Positions 21,913 to 29,505 of a stretch of DNA of 39,563 bases are shown here, one piece after another (position 1 is the stretch's first letter; the number at the start of each line of letters is the position of its first letter). The position numbers and the translations under genes were made by a program. This stretch comes from a virus: positions 1-39,563 of IMG/VR virus record IMGVR_UViG_3300032093_000332. One strand, given 5' to 3'. A model generated the notes under the pieces. That model worked only from the letters and a program-made list of their open reading frames with translations, had not been told where the DNA came from and searched no databases.

Positions 21913-22476
21913 TTATTTTTGGAGAATATCCCAAATCTTTTCTTTTTCTCTGATATCAGCAACAAGTTCCTTGTACTGACGGGCTAAGTCACGCAATTGT
22001 TCCCACTTTTCTTCTAGTTCAGGGGCAGGTTGATAAATTGCTAATTGATCTTGTATTTTTGACAACATTTCACCTATGTCAACACCTTTAACTTTAAGGT
22101 TACCGTCTATCTCCGTATCACCTTTCACTGTTATGCCCTTCGTACCATCATGTACAGTTAACGGGGATGTATTCCAAGCTCCGTTTGTATATGTATTTGT
22201 GTATGTATTAGGTGCTATAGTAATTGTAGGGCTTGAGTAAATGCCTGTGCTAGAACCAGAACCTCCAATGCTCACACTAGTCACCCCATTTGGATAATTA
22301 TATGATCCATAACTATAAGTGGGAGGTGCTAAATTTGCTAAACTGATTGAATCATAATTTAAGTCATCAAGAGTCAATGTAGGCAAATCATCGCTAGTCA
22401 GTGAAGAAATATCCTGTCTACTAAAATCAGACAAATCAACTGCTGCGTATGCGTGGTCCATCGTTTCATTTTTCAT
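21913..22476 (-). CDS. conserved virion-associated protein with coiled-coil end
   Basis: A 187-residue protein. The N-terminal 90 residues are low complexity (Ser/Thr/Tyr/Gly). GITVKGDTEIDGNLKVKGVDIGEMLSKIQDQL at about 112-143 is a short beta-helix-like segment typical of phage fibre or baseplate proteins. The last 45 residues are a predicted coiled coil (ELEEKWEQLRDLARQYKEL). I know similar C-termini in T4-like phage hypothetical proteins. It overlaps the AbrB-like gene upstream. Confidence 0.75.
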   Translation of the reverse strand: MKNETMDHAYAAVDLSDFSRQDISSLTSDDLPTLTLDDLNYDSISLANLAPPTYSYGSYNYPNGVTSVSIGGSGSSTGIYSSPTITIAPNTYTNTYTNGAWNTSPLTVHDGTKGITVKGDTEIDGNLKVKGVDIGEMLSKIQDQLAIYQPAPELEEKWEQLRDLARQYKELVADIREKEKIWDILQK

Positions 22477-22655
22477 TTGAATACCTTTTTCAGAATAAAT
22501 CTACCTTTGTCATCTAAGTCAAAGCTTATTTCATCACCGGGTTGCCATTTTAATGAATCTAATAACACTGGTGGAATAGGTATAAGGACATCACCATTAC
22601 TATCTTGTTGGCTAATGACCTCATACTGATTTGTGTTCTTCTTTTTCTTTGACAT
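22473..22655 (-). CDS. small AbrB/MazE-like protein
   Basis: A 60-residue protein with a basic N-terminus and a SpoVT/AbrB-type fold signature: DVLIPIPPVLLDSLKWQPGDEISFDL, then GRFILKKV. Such domains dimerise and bind DNA, often as antitoxins or regulators. No toxin is adjacent. It shares its pattern with the proteins at 6514 and 28887. Confidence 0.72.
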   Translation of the reverse strand: MSKKKKNTNQYEVISQQDSNGDVLIPIPPVLLDSLKWQPGDEISFDLDDKGRFILKKVFK

Positions 22656-22690
22656 GTAGATACTTAGTACGTGACTAAATTACCAATAAA

Positions 22691-23836
22691 TTATTTGAAC
22701 AAATTCATAAATTTGGTATAGTAGCTATCGTCCTGTGATGGTTGACTGGAGTCAGTTGGTTTTGCTGCCCGCTCTTTTTCTAATCTCGCTTCACGTTCAC
22801 GGGCAGATTTATCACCTTTTTCAGTTTGTAATTTATTCATATAGTCATCATACGCTGCCCAACCCTTTGGATCTAAGTCAGGTTCTGTCATAGGAGGTTC
22901 TATTGGTAATCCTTTTGATCTAGCTATACGCTCTTTTTCTAACCTTGCTTCTCTTTCACGACTGAATTTGTCTCCTGCAGCAACTTGTTTATCCCACATC
23001 CTTTTTTCATATTCAGGTGAATCTACTTTGACTTCAGGTTTAACTTTTTTATCCTGTGATGTGGTATTCGTTGCAGTTGCAGTTTTAGTAGCAACAGTAG
23101 TGCCAGCTATATCTGATACTGCTTTCTTTGCTTTATCTATAATAGTAGGTTCAACTGTTGTTTTTGTAGCTACCTGAGGAGGTGTAGTTTCGTCCCTATC
23201 TGTTTTTATAGTTTTAGATTTGTTATCCGATGTTACACTTGCTAATTTTGCATTGCCAGGATACATATTAGCCATGTTATCACCAACTGATGCAGCCCTT
23301 TTAGCTATAAAAGTAGAAATTTTTTCTTCAGGTTTAAAATTTGGATTTTGTTGATATACGATAGATGGAACTGGTTTTCCTGTTTTTTTATCATATATAA
23401 TTTCTCCTTTTTTATCTCTAGCGTAAGGATAATAAACATCTTTCAATTGCTTATCAGGACTGTTATAGAGTTCCAGTGCTTTTGGTCCATGCCCATGTAA
23501 TAAATAATACATACCAGGAGTATCTGGAAGTTTGTTTCTTTGTATAGAAGCTTGATATTCACGTGATATTTGATCTGCAGCTGCCCTTTGAGCTTTTGGA
23601 TTAGTTTGCATATCTTTAAAACTTACACCGTAATGCGCATCTCCTGGTTTAGCTTTTTTTACTGTATTGTCCCAAGTTGATTTAATAAATTGAAATAATC
23701 CAGTTGCACTACTATATGGATTTTTGATATAGGATTTACCGCCAGATTCTGGACCTATCACCCTATTCAAAAATCTTTCTCTTGCAGATGGTTCCTGTTG
23801 ATTTTCTGCTTCAAGTATAAATTCACGTGCCCTCAT
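22691..23836 (-). CDS. putative head-internal lysozyme/transglycosylase-like protein
   Basis: A 381-residue protein. Residues 1-11 (MRAREFILEAE) resemble a T4-type capsid-targeting peptide with a possible IxE cleavage site (ILE/A). Residues about 18-150 match a lytic transglycosylase/goose-lysozyme-like domain: IGPESGGKS with a candidate catalytic Glu, then SATGLFQFIKSTW and YYLLHGHGPKALELY. The C-terminal half is low complexity with two copies of an EREARLEKER segment. A protein packed in the head and ejected with DNA could open the peptidoglycan at entry. Packing is inferred from the N-terminus and neighbours. Confidence 0.78.
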   Translation of the reverse strand: MRAREFILEAENQQEPSARERFLNRVIGPESGGKSYIKNPYSSATGLFQFIKSTWDNTVKKAKPGDAHYGVSFKDMQTNPKAQRAAADQISREYQASIQRNKLPDTPGMYYLLHGHGPKALELYNSPDKQLKDVYYPYARDKKGEIIYDKKTGKPVPSIVYQQNPNFKPEEKISTFIAKRAASVGDNMANMYPGNAKLASVTSDNKSKTIKTDRDETTPPQVATKTTVEPTIIDKAKKAVSDIAGTTVATKTATATNTTSQDKKVKPEVKVDSPEYEKRMWDKQVAAGDKFSREREARLEKERIARSKGLPIEPPMTEPDLDPKGWAAYDDYMNKLQTEKGDKSAREREARLEKERAAKPTDSSQPSQDDSYYTKFMNLFK

Positions 23837-23839
23837 TTA

Positions 23840-25603
23840 TTATTTCCTAATTAGATCAATCATTCTTGCTAAAAGTTTATCGTCATTATCACCTTCTTCT
23901 TCTGCTACTTGACCAAATCCTGCTGGTATGCCTTTTGATTGTCCTGAAGTCCCTTGGTCTTGTGAGTTTAATGCTTGTGTAGCTAATACATCTGATGTTG
24001 GCTGACTTGTTGCTGCGGTCGCAGTTTGTGGCTGATTCGCTGAAACATATTGACTTGCTAAACTAGGTGCAGACGCTTGAGCAGTAGCAGGAGCGGGTTT
24101 AGCGGTAGTAGCAGATTGAGGTTGATTTGCTGCTACGTATTGACTTGCTAAACTAGGTTCAGCGGCACGTTGGGCGCTTGCTCCTTTGTTTTGTTGTGGG
24201 TTGCCTGCCATTCCCGTAAATGTTGGATTTGATTGTGGGTTGCCTGCCATTCCCGTAAATGTTGGAGCTGTAGCTTGTTTATTACCTCCAATAGCATTTG
24301 CTTTTGATGCATCTAACGCAGCCGATTGCGTTGCACTTGCGGTTGGTGCAGCTGGAGCTGTAGCTTGTTTATTACCTCCAATAGCATTTGCTTTTGATGC
24401 ATCTAACGCAGCCGATTGCGTTGCACTTGCAGCTGGAGCTGTTTTTTGTGCTTGTGATTGCGCTGTATATCCACTGCTGGTTGCACCGCCATCTGCGTAT
24501 TTAACTTTGCTAGGATCATACCCGCCGCCGTATTTTTGATTAGGATCAACTGTTTGTGGTGCTGGGGTATTAATTTTACCTGATGCCATTTGTTGTGCTA
24601 ATTTATCTCTTTGTGCAGTTGCTCTTGTGTCAACGTTAGTATTAGTATTTGATACGGGAGCATTAATTTGTTTACCAAAAACTGCAGCATTCTTATCATT
24701 TGGATTAATGGCAGTAGCAGGAGCTTCATCTAAGAAGTCCATATACTTTCTCATTAATTGTCTATTATCCATGTCATCATCTCTTTCTTCAGTTGTAGGT
24801 TGTGGTTGTTGTGGTGTAGCTGGTTCTGAAGGTTCTTCTTGTCCCATCAACTCACCAGGGGTTTGAACACGTTGTCCTGTCATAGCTTGTTTTTTACTTA
24901 TATCTAAATAAGGTGACATTGTATCTTGACGATACATAGTTTGTTGACCAAGTCTATCGAATGCTGTTGTGTCACCAGATTTTAAATCTCCCATAGTTTT
25001 ATTAACTCCGGTCATGTAGTTTTTCATACTATTTGAGGTAATTAAATTTCTCTGAGCGTCCTGTTGCATTTGTGCCATTTTTGGATCATTGGCATTTGGA
25101 GCACCCATAGCTTGATTAAAATCTTTGTCAAAAGTTTTAGATTTGGCGTAATTTGCCATTGGCTGTGTTAGTTCTTGCCCAACAGTTCCTGTTGCTGCGG
25201 CAAGTGCACCTTCTTCTCCTTTGCCACGTAGATATGCTAAGCCTGCATTAGCGCCTGCCTTTAATCCTGTCCAACCCATTTTTAATTTATCCGCAGTTGT
25301 TGCTCCTGCTGCGTTAAGAAGATCATTCGCTCCCCTAGCTGCATCCATTGCACCACTAACATAATTACCTGCTCCCATTTTTTCTCCACCTTGAGTAATT
25401 TGATTACCTGCTTTGTCAATTTGACCCATTAGGTTATCAGCTTGTTGTTGTGTTGGAGCTTTTCCAGATTTAGGATCGTATCCTCCTAAAGGTTGATTTG
25501 CTGGTGGTGCTTTAGGTGCAGCTGGTGCGCTTGGCCCTACTCCAGCTGGAGGCCCTTCGTTTAATATATCTAAATATTGTCTAAAAAATTTTGTGTCTGA
25601 CAT
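23840..25603 (-). CDS. Ala/Gln/Pro-rich putative internal head protein
   Basis: A 587-residue low-complexity protein. The N-terminus MSDTKFFRQYLDILNEGPPA closely resembles that of the next gene and ends in a possible LNE/G cleavage site. A second internal copy, RQLMRKYMDFLDEAPATA, lies near residue 285. The C-terminal half holds tandem repeats: a 30-residue unit twice, TFTGMAGNPQ twice and SLASQYV.ANQPQ twice. No enzyme motif is visible. It looks like a scaffold or internal virion protein, possibly processed by a prohead protease at more than one site. Confidence 0.72.
   Translation of the reverse strand: MSDTKFFRQYLDILNEGPPAGVGPSAPAAPKAPPANQPLGGYDPKSGKAPTQQQADNLMGQIDKAGNQITQGGEKMGAGNYVSGAMDAARGANDLLNAAGATTADKLKMGWTGLKAGANAGLAYLRGKGEEGALAAATGTVGQELTQPMANYAKSKTFDKDFNQAMGAPNANDPKMAQMQQDAQRNLITSNSMKNYMTGVNKTMGDLKSGDTTAFDRLGQQTMYRQDTMSPYLDISKKQAMTGQRVQTPGELMGQEEPSEPATPQQPQPTTEERDDDMDNRQLMRKYMDFLDEAPATAINPNDKNAAVFGKQINAPVSNTNTNVDTRATAQRDKLAQQMASGKINTPAPQTVDPNQKYGGGYDPSKVKYADGGATSSGYTAQSQAQKTAPAASATQSAALDASKANAIGGNKQATAPAAPTASATQSAALDASKANAIGGNKQATAPTFTGMAGNPQSNPTFTGMAGNPQQNKGASAQRAAEPSLASQYVAANQPQSATTAKPAPATAQASAPSLASQYVSANQPQTATAATSQPTSDVLATQALNSQDQGTSGQSKGIPAGFGQVAEEEGDNDDKLLARMIDLIRK
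24195..24266 (-). repeat. 39-bp period tandem repeat in coding sequence
   Basis: Two nearly identical copies of a segment encoding TFTGMAGNPQ, offset by 39 bases (13 codons). They adjoin the 90-bp repeat. Confidence 0.85.
24263..24430 (-). repeat. 90-bp period tandem repeat in coding sequence
   Basis: The segment 24263-24340 recurs identically at 24353-24430, giving a 78-base perfect repeat with a 90-base period. It encodes SATQSAALDASKANAIGGNK twice. Identity at synonymous sites points to a recent duplication or ongoing gene conversion. Confidence 0.93.
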
Positions 25604-25617
25604 TTGTTTTCCTTATT

Positions 25618-26736
25618 TTACCATGCTCTGCAAGACCAATATCTTGCTTTCCAACGTGGTCCTGGATTCTCGCAGCGATGGCGTGCGCGGAAACTTTTTC
25701 TACGTTTTGGATTACTCTTTTTAATCTTCATGTTCTTGTCGCCGAAGTTTACTTTAACGATTTTACCATTTGGTTTTTTGACATATACTTTTGATTTAGC
25801 AACATCACCTGCCATTGGCTTACCTAATGGAACTTTGCGTCCTTGATATTCTGCTTCATTTGTTCTTGCTCTAAATTTAGTCATAGGACCTTGGGGCATA
25901 GATTGATACTTAACAGGTCCGTCGGGCTCCTGCATCTTAGTATCTGAATCTTGTTTAGCTTTGTTTAGAGTATAATCTAACCATGGGGAACTGACGTTTT
26001 GTTGAAAATCTTGTTTATTTACCACGTCTTTACCGTCTTTGGTTTGATATTGTGTTTGTAGATATGACCCACTGCGATCTTTAGGATTGCGAGCCACTGA
26101 TGTAGATGACCAATCAGTTCCGTAATTTGTCTTATTGTTTTTAGTACTACTGGTGTTCTTCAATGTATCTACTACGGACATCATTGTGTTATCAAGCTCA
26201 CTATAACCAGCTGGTGGTTTGTAATATTCCTCTTCCTCATCTTCTTTAAACAAATTTATAAATTTGGTAAAAACATTTTCGTCGGTATTGTTTGGATTAA
26301 CTTCATCACTTTGCATTTGATTTAGTATATCACGCTTTGTTTTTTTTATAGTTTCTAAATCTTCTGGAGTAGCTGGTGAACCGTCTTCCCTCTTCCATTT
26401 CCAGTCTCCTTTTGCTCTATCTACTAGATGTTTATATCTATCCATAGGTTGATATGGTTTTCCACTTTGTTCATCTTCAGCAACTTCTTCTTCCTCTTGG
26501 TCGTAAGTTTCATCCTCGCACAAAATGTCGTTTACTTCTAATAATCCTAACAATGTTTCATCTGCTTCAATAATAACTCCATCCTTAGTAAATCCAATAA
26601 TACCGGTTTCAATGACAAAGTTTTCATTGAGTTCAATGTCAAAACTGTCGTGTAATTCGATGGATTCTGCTAAAACTTGAGGAGGGCTAGACTCACTTAA
26701 GATGTCTAGATATTTTCTGAAAAAGTCACGGTCCAT
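25618..26736 (-). CDS. putative internal/prohead core protein with conserved C-terminus
   Basis: A 372-residue protein. The N-terminus MDRDFFRKYLDILSESSPP matches the adjacent gene's N-terminus and offers an LSE/S cleavage site. The middle is acidic and low complexity. The last 50 residues (KIVKVNFGDKNMKIKKSNP, then RRKSFRARHRCENPGPRWKARYWSC) form a basic, Cys-containing unit that I recognise from T4-like cyanophage and other myovirus proteins encoded near head genes. Likely a head-internal protein; function unknown. Confidence 0.75.
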   Translation of the reverse strand: MDRDFFRKYLDILSESSPPQVLAESIELHDSFDIELNENFVIETGIIGFTKDGVIIEADETLLGLLEVNDILCEDETYDQEEEEVAEDEQSGKPYQPMDRYKHLVDRAKGDWKWKREDGSPATPEDLETIKKTKRDILNQMQSDEVNPNNTDENVFTKFINLFKEDEEEEYYKPPAGYSELDNTMMSVVDTLKNTSSTKNNKTNYGTDWSSTSVARNPKDRSGSYLQTQYQTKDGKDVVNKQDFQQNVSSPWLDYTLNKAKQDSDTKMQEPDGPVKYQSMPQGPMTKFRARTNEAEYQGRKVPLGKPMAGDVAKSKVYVKKPNGKIVKVNFGDKNMKIKKSNPKRRKSFRARHRCENPGPRWKARYWSCRAW

Positions 26737-26761
26737 AGTATATTCCTGATAAGGGCAATAT

Positions 26762-26771
26762 ACTATTTATC
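26762..26771 (-). promoter_or_regulatory. weak late-promoter-like element GATAAATAGT
   Basis: GATAAATAGT on the minus strand, about 25 bases before the 26736 start codon and overlapping the stop codon of the upstream gene. It differs by one base from GATAAATACT. Low confidence. Confidence 0.3.
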
Positions 26772-27356
26772 TATGTATGGACCATATATCTCGTTTAGTT
26801 TTTTGATTGTTTCTTGCGTATTATTCCAACGGTGTAATACACCAATACCACCTGCCGCTTCCCATCCTGATATGTATTTCTTGTGGTCATCAATAAGAAC
26901 GTTTGGTCTGCCATCAGCCGTAGCGTATTTTTCTTTTCTGCCTTCAAAGATAGCGGGCATATTTGAATTATGCTTGCTTAGCCAATACTTTTTGCCCTCA
27001 ATACTTGCTTGAGTGATGGTCTTTTTCTTATCTTCTTTAGTTGATCTGAGGGGAGCAGATAACACAGTGCAGGGTATCTTGTTTTTGTTTATCCAATTTA
27101 GTATTTCACTGCACCCCGATAATACTGGAAGTGTAGCAAAGAATTTATAAACAAATTCAGGTCCTTCAGCCTGTAAAGCTGCAATAGAAATCTCACGCTG
27201 CTCTTTATCCCCGATGTCCTTATACCATTGTATATTAGGATCGTTCATTTTGGAACTCCACCAACTTGCCCATTGGGTAAAGAAATCAGCTTGTACTCCA
27301 TCCATATCTAAAAATAGATGGGGCATTTTGTCTAATTCTAGTTCAGCGGCTCTCAT
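26763..27356 (-). CDS. HAD-superfamily 5'(3')-deoxyribonucleotidase-like
   Basis: A 197-residue HAD phosphatase. Motif I is LFLDMDGVQADF (nucleophile D17, acid D19), motif II is VLSAP near 115, and motif IV is VLIDDHKKYISGW near 158-163. This arrangement fits the NT5C-type deoxyribonucleotidases found in phages, which dephosphorylate dNMPs and help balance nucleotide pools. An AGGAT upstream supports the start at 27356; the ATG at residue 11 is an alternative. It overlaps the small membrane protein upstream by 14 bases. Confidence 0.87.
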   Translation of the reverse strand: MRAAELELDKMPHLFLDMDGVQADFFTQWASWWSSKMNDPNIQWYKDIGDKEQREISIAALQAEGPEFVYKFFATLPVLSGCSEILNWINKNKIPCTVLSAPLRSTKEDKKKTITQASIEGKKYWLSKHNSNMPAIFEGRKEKYATADGRPNVLIDDHKKYISGWEAAGGIGVLHRWNNTQETIKKLNEIYGPYIDK

Positions 27357-27486
27357 TGTCTAGATCCTCAGTAAGTGGTAGCATTATTAAAAATCCCATT
27401 AGTACAAGTAAGATTGCAAATAGACTACCACTGTTTAGGGCTAGCATCATAAAAGCGGTGAAAAGTATAAAAATAAAATAGAACAT
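27343..27486 (-). CDS. small hydrophobic membrane protein, predicted leaderless
   Basis: A 47-residue protein, almost entirely hydrophobic in residues 1-37 with two possible membrane passes (MFYFIFILFTAFMMLAL and FAILLVLMGFLIMLPL), then an acidic tail. A perfect TTGACA-17-TATAAT promoter ends six bases before the ATG. The size could suit a holin or an immunity-type protein, but there is no direct evidence. Confidence 0.62.
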   Translation of the reverse strand: MFYFIFILFTAFMMLALNSGSLFAILLVLMGFLIMLPLTEDLDNESR

Positions 27487-27492
27487 ACTTGT

Positions 27493-27521
27493 ATTATATA
27501 GTATTTATTTGCTTCTGTCAA
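27493..27521 (-). promoter_or_regulatory. perfect consensus sigma-70 promoter
   Basis: Minus strand TTGACA (27521-27516), 17-base spacer, TATAAT (27498-27493). The spacer contains AATAAATACT, the late-like element seen elsewhere. The start codon lies six bases after the -10. Confidence 0.9.
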
Positions 27522-28293
27522 TCTCGCAATCTACCCATTTTAAGTTATTGTATTGCTCATAACCCCAAGAACCTTTTGGGATCAAACATCTACCCAGTTC
27601 AGGTTCATGTTCTATCCTTATTTGAACGATTGCCCAAATTAACCAACATATATAAAGAACAGCGACACTACTAGAACTCCAACATAATATTCTATATCTT
27701 ATTCTTTTATTTCGCCTTGCTTTTTGCTTTGCTATTGCTCTGTTACGTTTCATTTCTGCGGCAATAGCAACACTTTGCTCTTTGCCCACTTTTTTCATCA
27801 TTTCTTCTACATCAGTCCATAATGTACCCAATTCAGGTGGACTTTGATAGACCATAATTTCACGTAATTCTGTAGACATGTGTTCTAGCTGTTTCTTAAG
27901 TAACACACGCTGTAATGCTCGTTTACCTAAACTATCTTCTCCATGATAAACTTCGGTCTTACTACGGCGTTCTTCTTCTTCAAATATTGCTAGACATTTA
28001 TAATAGTTGTCAAAGTAAGTACCAAGCTGCTGTCCTATTTCTGTATAGATGTTGGTTGTTTCACCGCCTTTTTTATTAAGCTCAATGACACGATTTCTTT
28101 CGGTGACATACTGATTTTTTTCAGCAACACTGGGTGGATGGTCTTTGAATTTGTTGTTAAATTGGTCGTCAAGGTCCTTAAGGACATCCTTAATTTCCCC
28201 AGCCGCCCCTTTAATATCCTTGTAAAGCTTACAGCCCTCTTTTACAAGTTTAACCGCGCCATTGGCTAACGCAAACAGCGTTAATGGATCCAT
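27505..28293 (-). CDS. conserved phage protein with C-terminal membrane segment
   Basis: A 262-residue protein. MDPLTLFALANGAVKLVKEGCKLYKDIKGAAGEI at the start and LREIMVYQSPPELGTLWTDVEEMM at about 140-165 are features I recognise from conserved proteins of several large phages. A long helical middle leads to a basic stretch (AKQKARRNKRIRYR) and one membrane span at about 207-227, then a short tail with two Cys. It may be a tail or membrane-associated virion protein. The SD is AGGTGAG. Confidence 0.8.
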   Translation of the reverse strand: MDPLTLFALANGAVKLVKEGCKLYKDIKGAAGEIKDVLKDLDDQFNNKFKDHPPSVAEKNQYVTERNRVIELNKKGGETTNIYTEIGQQLGTYFDNYYKCLAIFEEEERRSKTEVYHGEDSLGKRALQRVLLKKQLEHMSTELREIMVYQSPPELGTLWTDVEEMMKKVGKEQSVAIAAEMKRNRAIAKQKARRNKRIRYRILCWSSSSVAVLYICWLIWAIVQIRIEHEPELGRCLIPKGSWGYEQYNNLKWVDCEIDRSK

Positions 28294-28345
28294 CTCACCT
28301 CGTCCTTTTTATAAAGGATCTTTTTATTATATTTTTAGAGTTATT

Positions 28346-28903
28346 TTAAAACGGCAACCACATCCAAATGCCTTGGCTCATTAATAATAAGCCTATAGCA
28401 CTAACACCAATACTAGCATAAAACATACTCATGCTTACTGCTAATATACTAGCAGACAATAATACAATCGCTAATTGGTAACTTGTGCCTGCAAATGTCA
28501 TCCAAGGACCATGCTTTTTAGCAATATCACGTTCCTCTTCTAATGCTCTAGCCTTAGCAAATAACTCTTTTTTGCCCTCGCCCTTCTCAGGGTCACTTTC
28601 ATAGCGTTCAATCTTAGCTTTCATTTTTTCTGCTTTGGCTTTGTCGCCTTTTTCTATAGCATGATCATAACTCATTTCAGCTAATGTTTGTTTGATACTT
28701 TTTGCTTGATAAAAACTCCAAACATCATTTGCTTTAATTGTGTTATTTAAAACTTTACTACTAAAACTGTTGGCCATATAAGTATTTACAGCGAGTAATA
28801 ACGCAATAACTGTGATTACCCAGCCTGCTTTGTCCTTAATTTTAGCTTCGGCTTCACTTCTACTTAAAACTTTACCTGTTACTTTGTCAATCATTTGCTT
28901 CAT
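28346..28903 (-). CDS. DUF4337-like membrane protein
   Basis: A 185-residue protein with an N-terminal membrane span (about 27-44), the segment NDVWSFYQAKSIKQTLAEMSY, a charged coiled coil (GDKAKAEKMKAKIERYE) and two C-terminal spans (about 140-182). This order matches the DUF4337 family of bacterial and phage inner-membrane proteins, whose function is unknown. It overlaps the AbrB-like gene upstream by 17 bases. Confidence 0.85.
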   Translation of the reverse strand: MKQMIDKVTGKVLSRSEAEAKIKDKAGWVITVIALLLAVNTYMANSFSSKVLNNTIKANDVWSFYQAKSIKQTLAEMSYDHAIEKGDKAKAEKMKAKIERYESDPEKGEGKKELFAKARALEEERDIAKKHGPWMTFAGTSYQLAIVLLSASILAVSMSMFYASIGVSAIGLLLMSQGIWMWLPF

Positions 28904-29117
28904 GGTCTTTTCCCTTTATTATAAATTTTTCTAAGCAATCAACTTTAACTAGTTTCATACCTTCTTCTGTAAGAACTAGTTTAAAATAGTCACCTGGTTT
29001 CCAACCTAATTTTTCTACCTCAAATTTGTTATCTAAAATGATACCCTTATCACTCAAATCCCAAATGTAATCGTCAAATAGCACAATGTTCACTTTAGTC
29101 TGAACAAAATCGTTCAC
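28887..29117 (-). CDS. small AbrB-like protein
   Basis: A 76-residue acidic protein starting with GTG directly after the previous stop (TAAGTG). It has GIILDNKFEVEKLGWKPGDYFKLVLTEEGMKLVKV, the strand-loop-strand pattern of a SpoVT/AbrB-like domain. It is the third such protein in the window. Confidence 0.65.
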   Translation of the reverse strand: MNDFVQTKVNIVLFDDYIWDLSDKGIILDNKFEVEKLGWKPGDYFKLVLTEEGMKLVKVDCLEKFIIKGKDHEAND

Positions 29118-29261
29118 TTAACGACCCTGACCCCTGTACTTCTTAAAGGATCTACTTTCACTTTTGTTCATTGTGCTAGTCTTAATTTTTCCACCTTGTT
29201 TAGTAGTTTTCACTACGCTAGTATGTGCTTTTCCTGATGTTGCGGTTTTTGCTTTAGCCAT
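29118..29261 (-). CDS. small basic phage protein (FKKYRGQGR family)
   Basis: A 47-residue, very basic protein starting MAKAKTATSGKAHTSVVKTT and ending SFKKYRGQGR. I recognise this C-terminus from many large phages. It has a strong AGGAG SD. Composition suggests DNA or RNA binding; the role is unknown. Confidence 0.78.
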   Translation of the reverse strand: MAKAKTATSGKAHTSVVKTTKQGGKIKTSTMNKSESRSFKKYRGQGR

Positions 29262-29324
29262 GATGTCTCCTTAATATGTAGCTATATCCGTAAATATTAC
29301 TCTATTAAATACTCATATATTTAT

Positions 29325-29344
29325 CAAATGGACTTACCCATTTG
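29325..29344 (+). promoter_or_regulatory. hairpin just upstream of an SD
   Basis: CAAATGG (29325-29331) and CCATTTG (29338-29344) form a perfect 7-bp stem with a 6-base loop, ending one base before GAGG of the next gene's SD. It could modulate translation of the gene at 29354 or shield the mRNA 5' end. Confidence 0.5.
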
Positions 29345-29353
29345 GAGGACAGA

Positions 29354-29497
29354 ATGAAGCAGGCTCTCGCAAATCTGATTCATGTAAAATCTGAAGAAAA
29401 ACAGGCTATTCCCAAAAGGCAAGCTATTCCTATCGTTCCAATCGACACGAACAAAAACCAAGTCAAACTGGATCCCTCCAAAATTATTAAAACTTAG
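29354..29497 (+). CDS. small hypothetical protein
   Basis: A 47-residue basic, Pro/Ile-rich protein (QAIPKRQAIPIVPIDTNKN). It has a strong GGAGG SD and is the first gene of a short plus-strand island. Its stop is followed at once by the SD of the next gene. Not recognised. Confidence 0.65.
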   Translation: MKQALANLIHVKSEEKQAIPKRQAIPIVPIDTNKNQVKLDPSKIIKT

Positions 29498-29505
29498 GAG
29501 AAATT

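Noticed and set aside
24186-24866. Plus-strand ORFs of 117 and 79 residues rich in Ala, Cys and Val
   Set aside because: Shadows of the Ala/Gln-rich repeats in the 587-residue protein.
28294-28345. TCCTT/AAGGA hairpin with T-run between minus-strand genes
   Set aside because: The stem is short and contains the SD region of the downstream gene; too weak to call a terminator.
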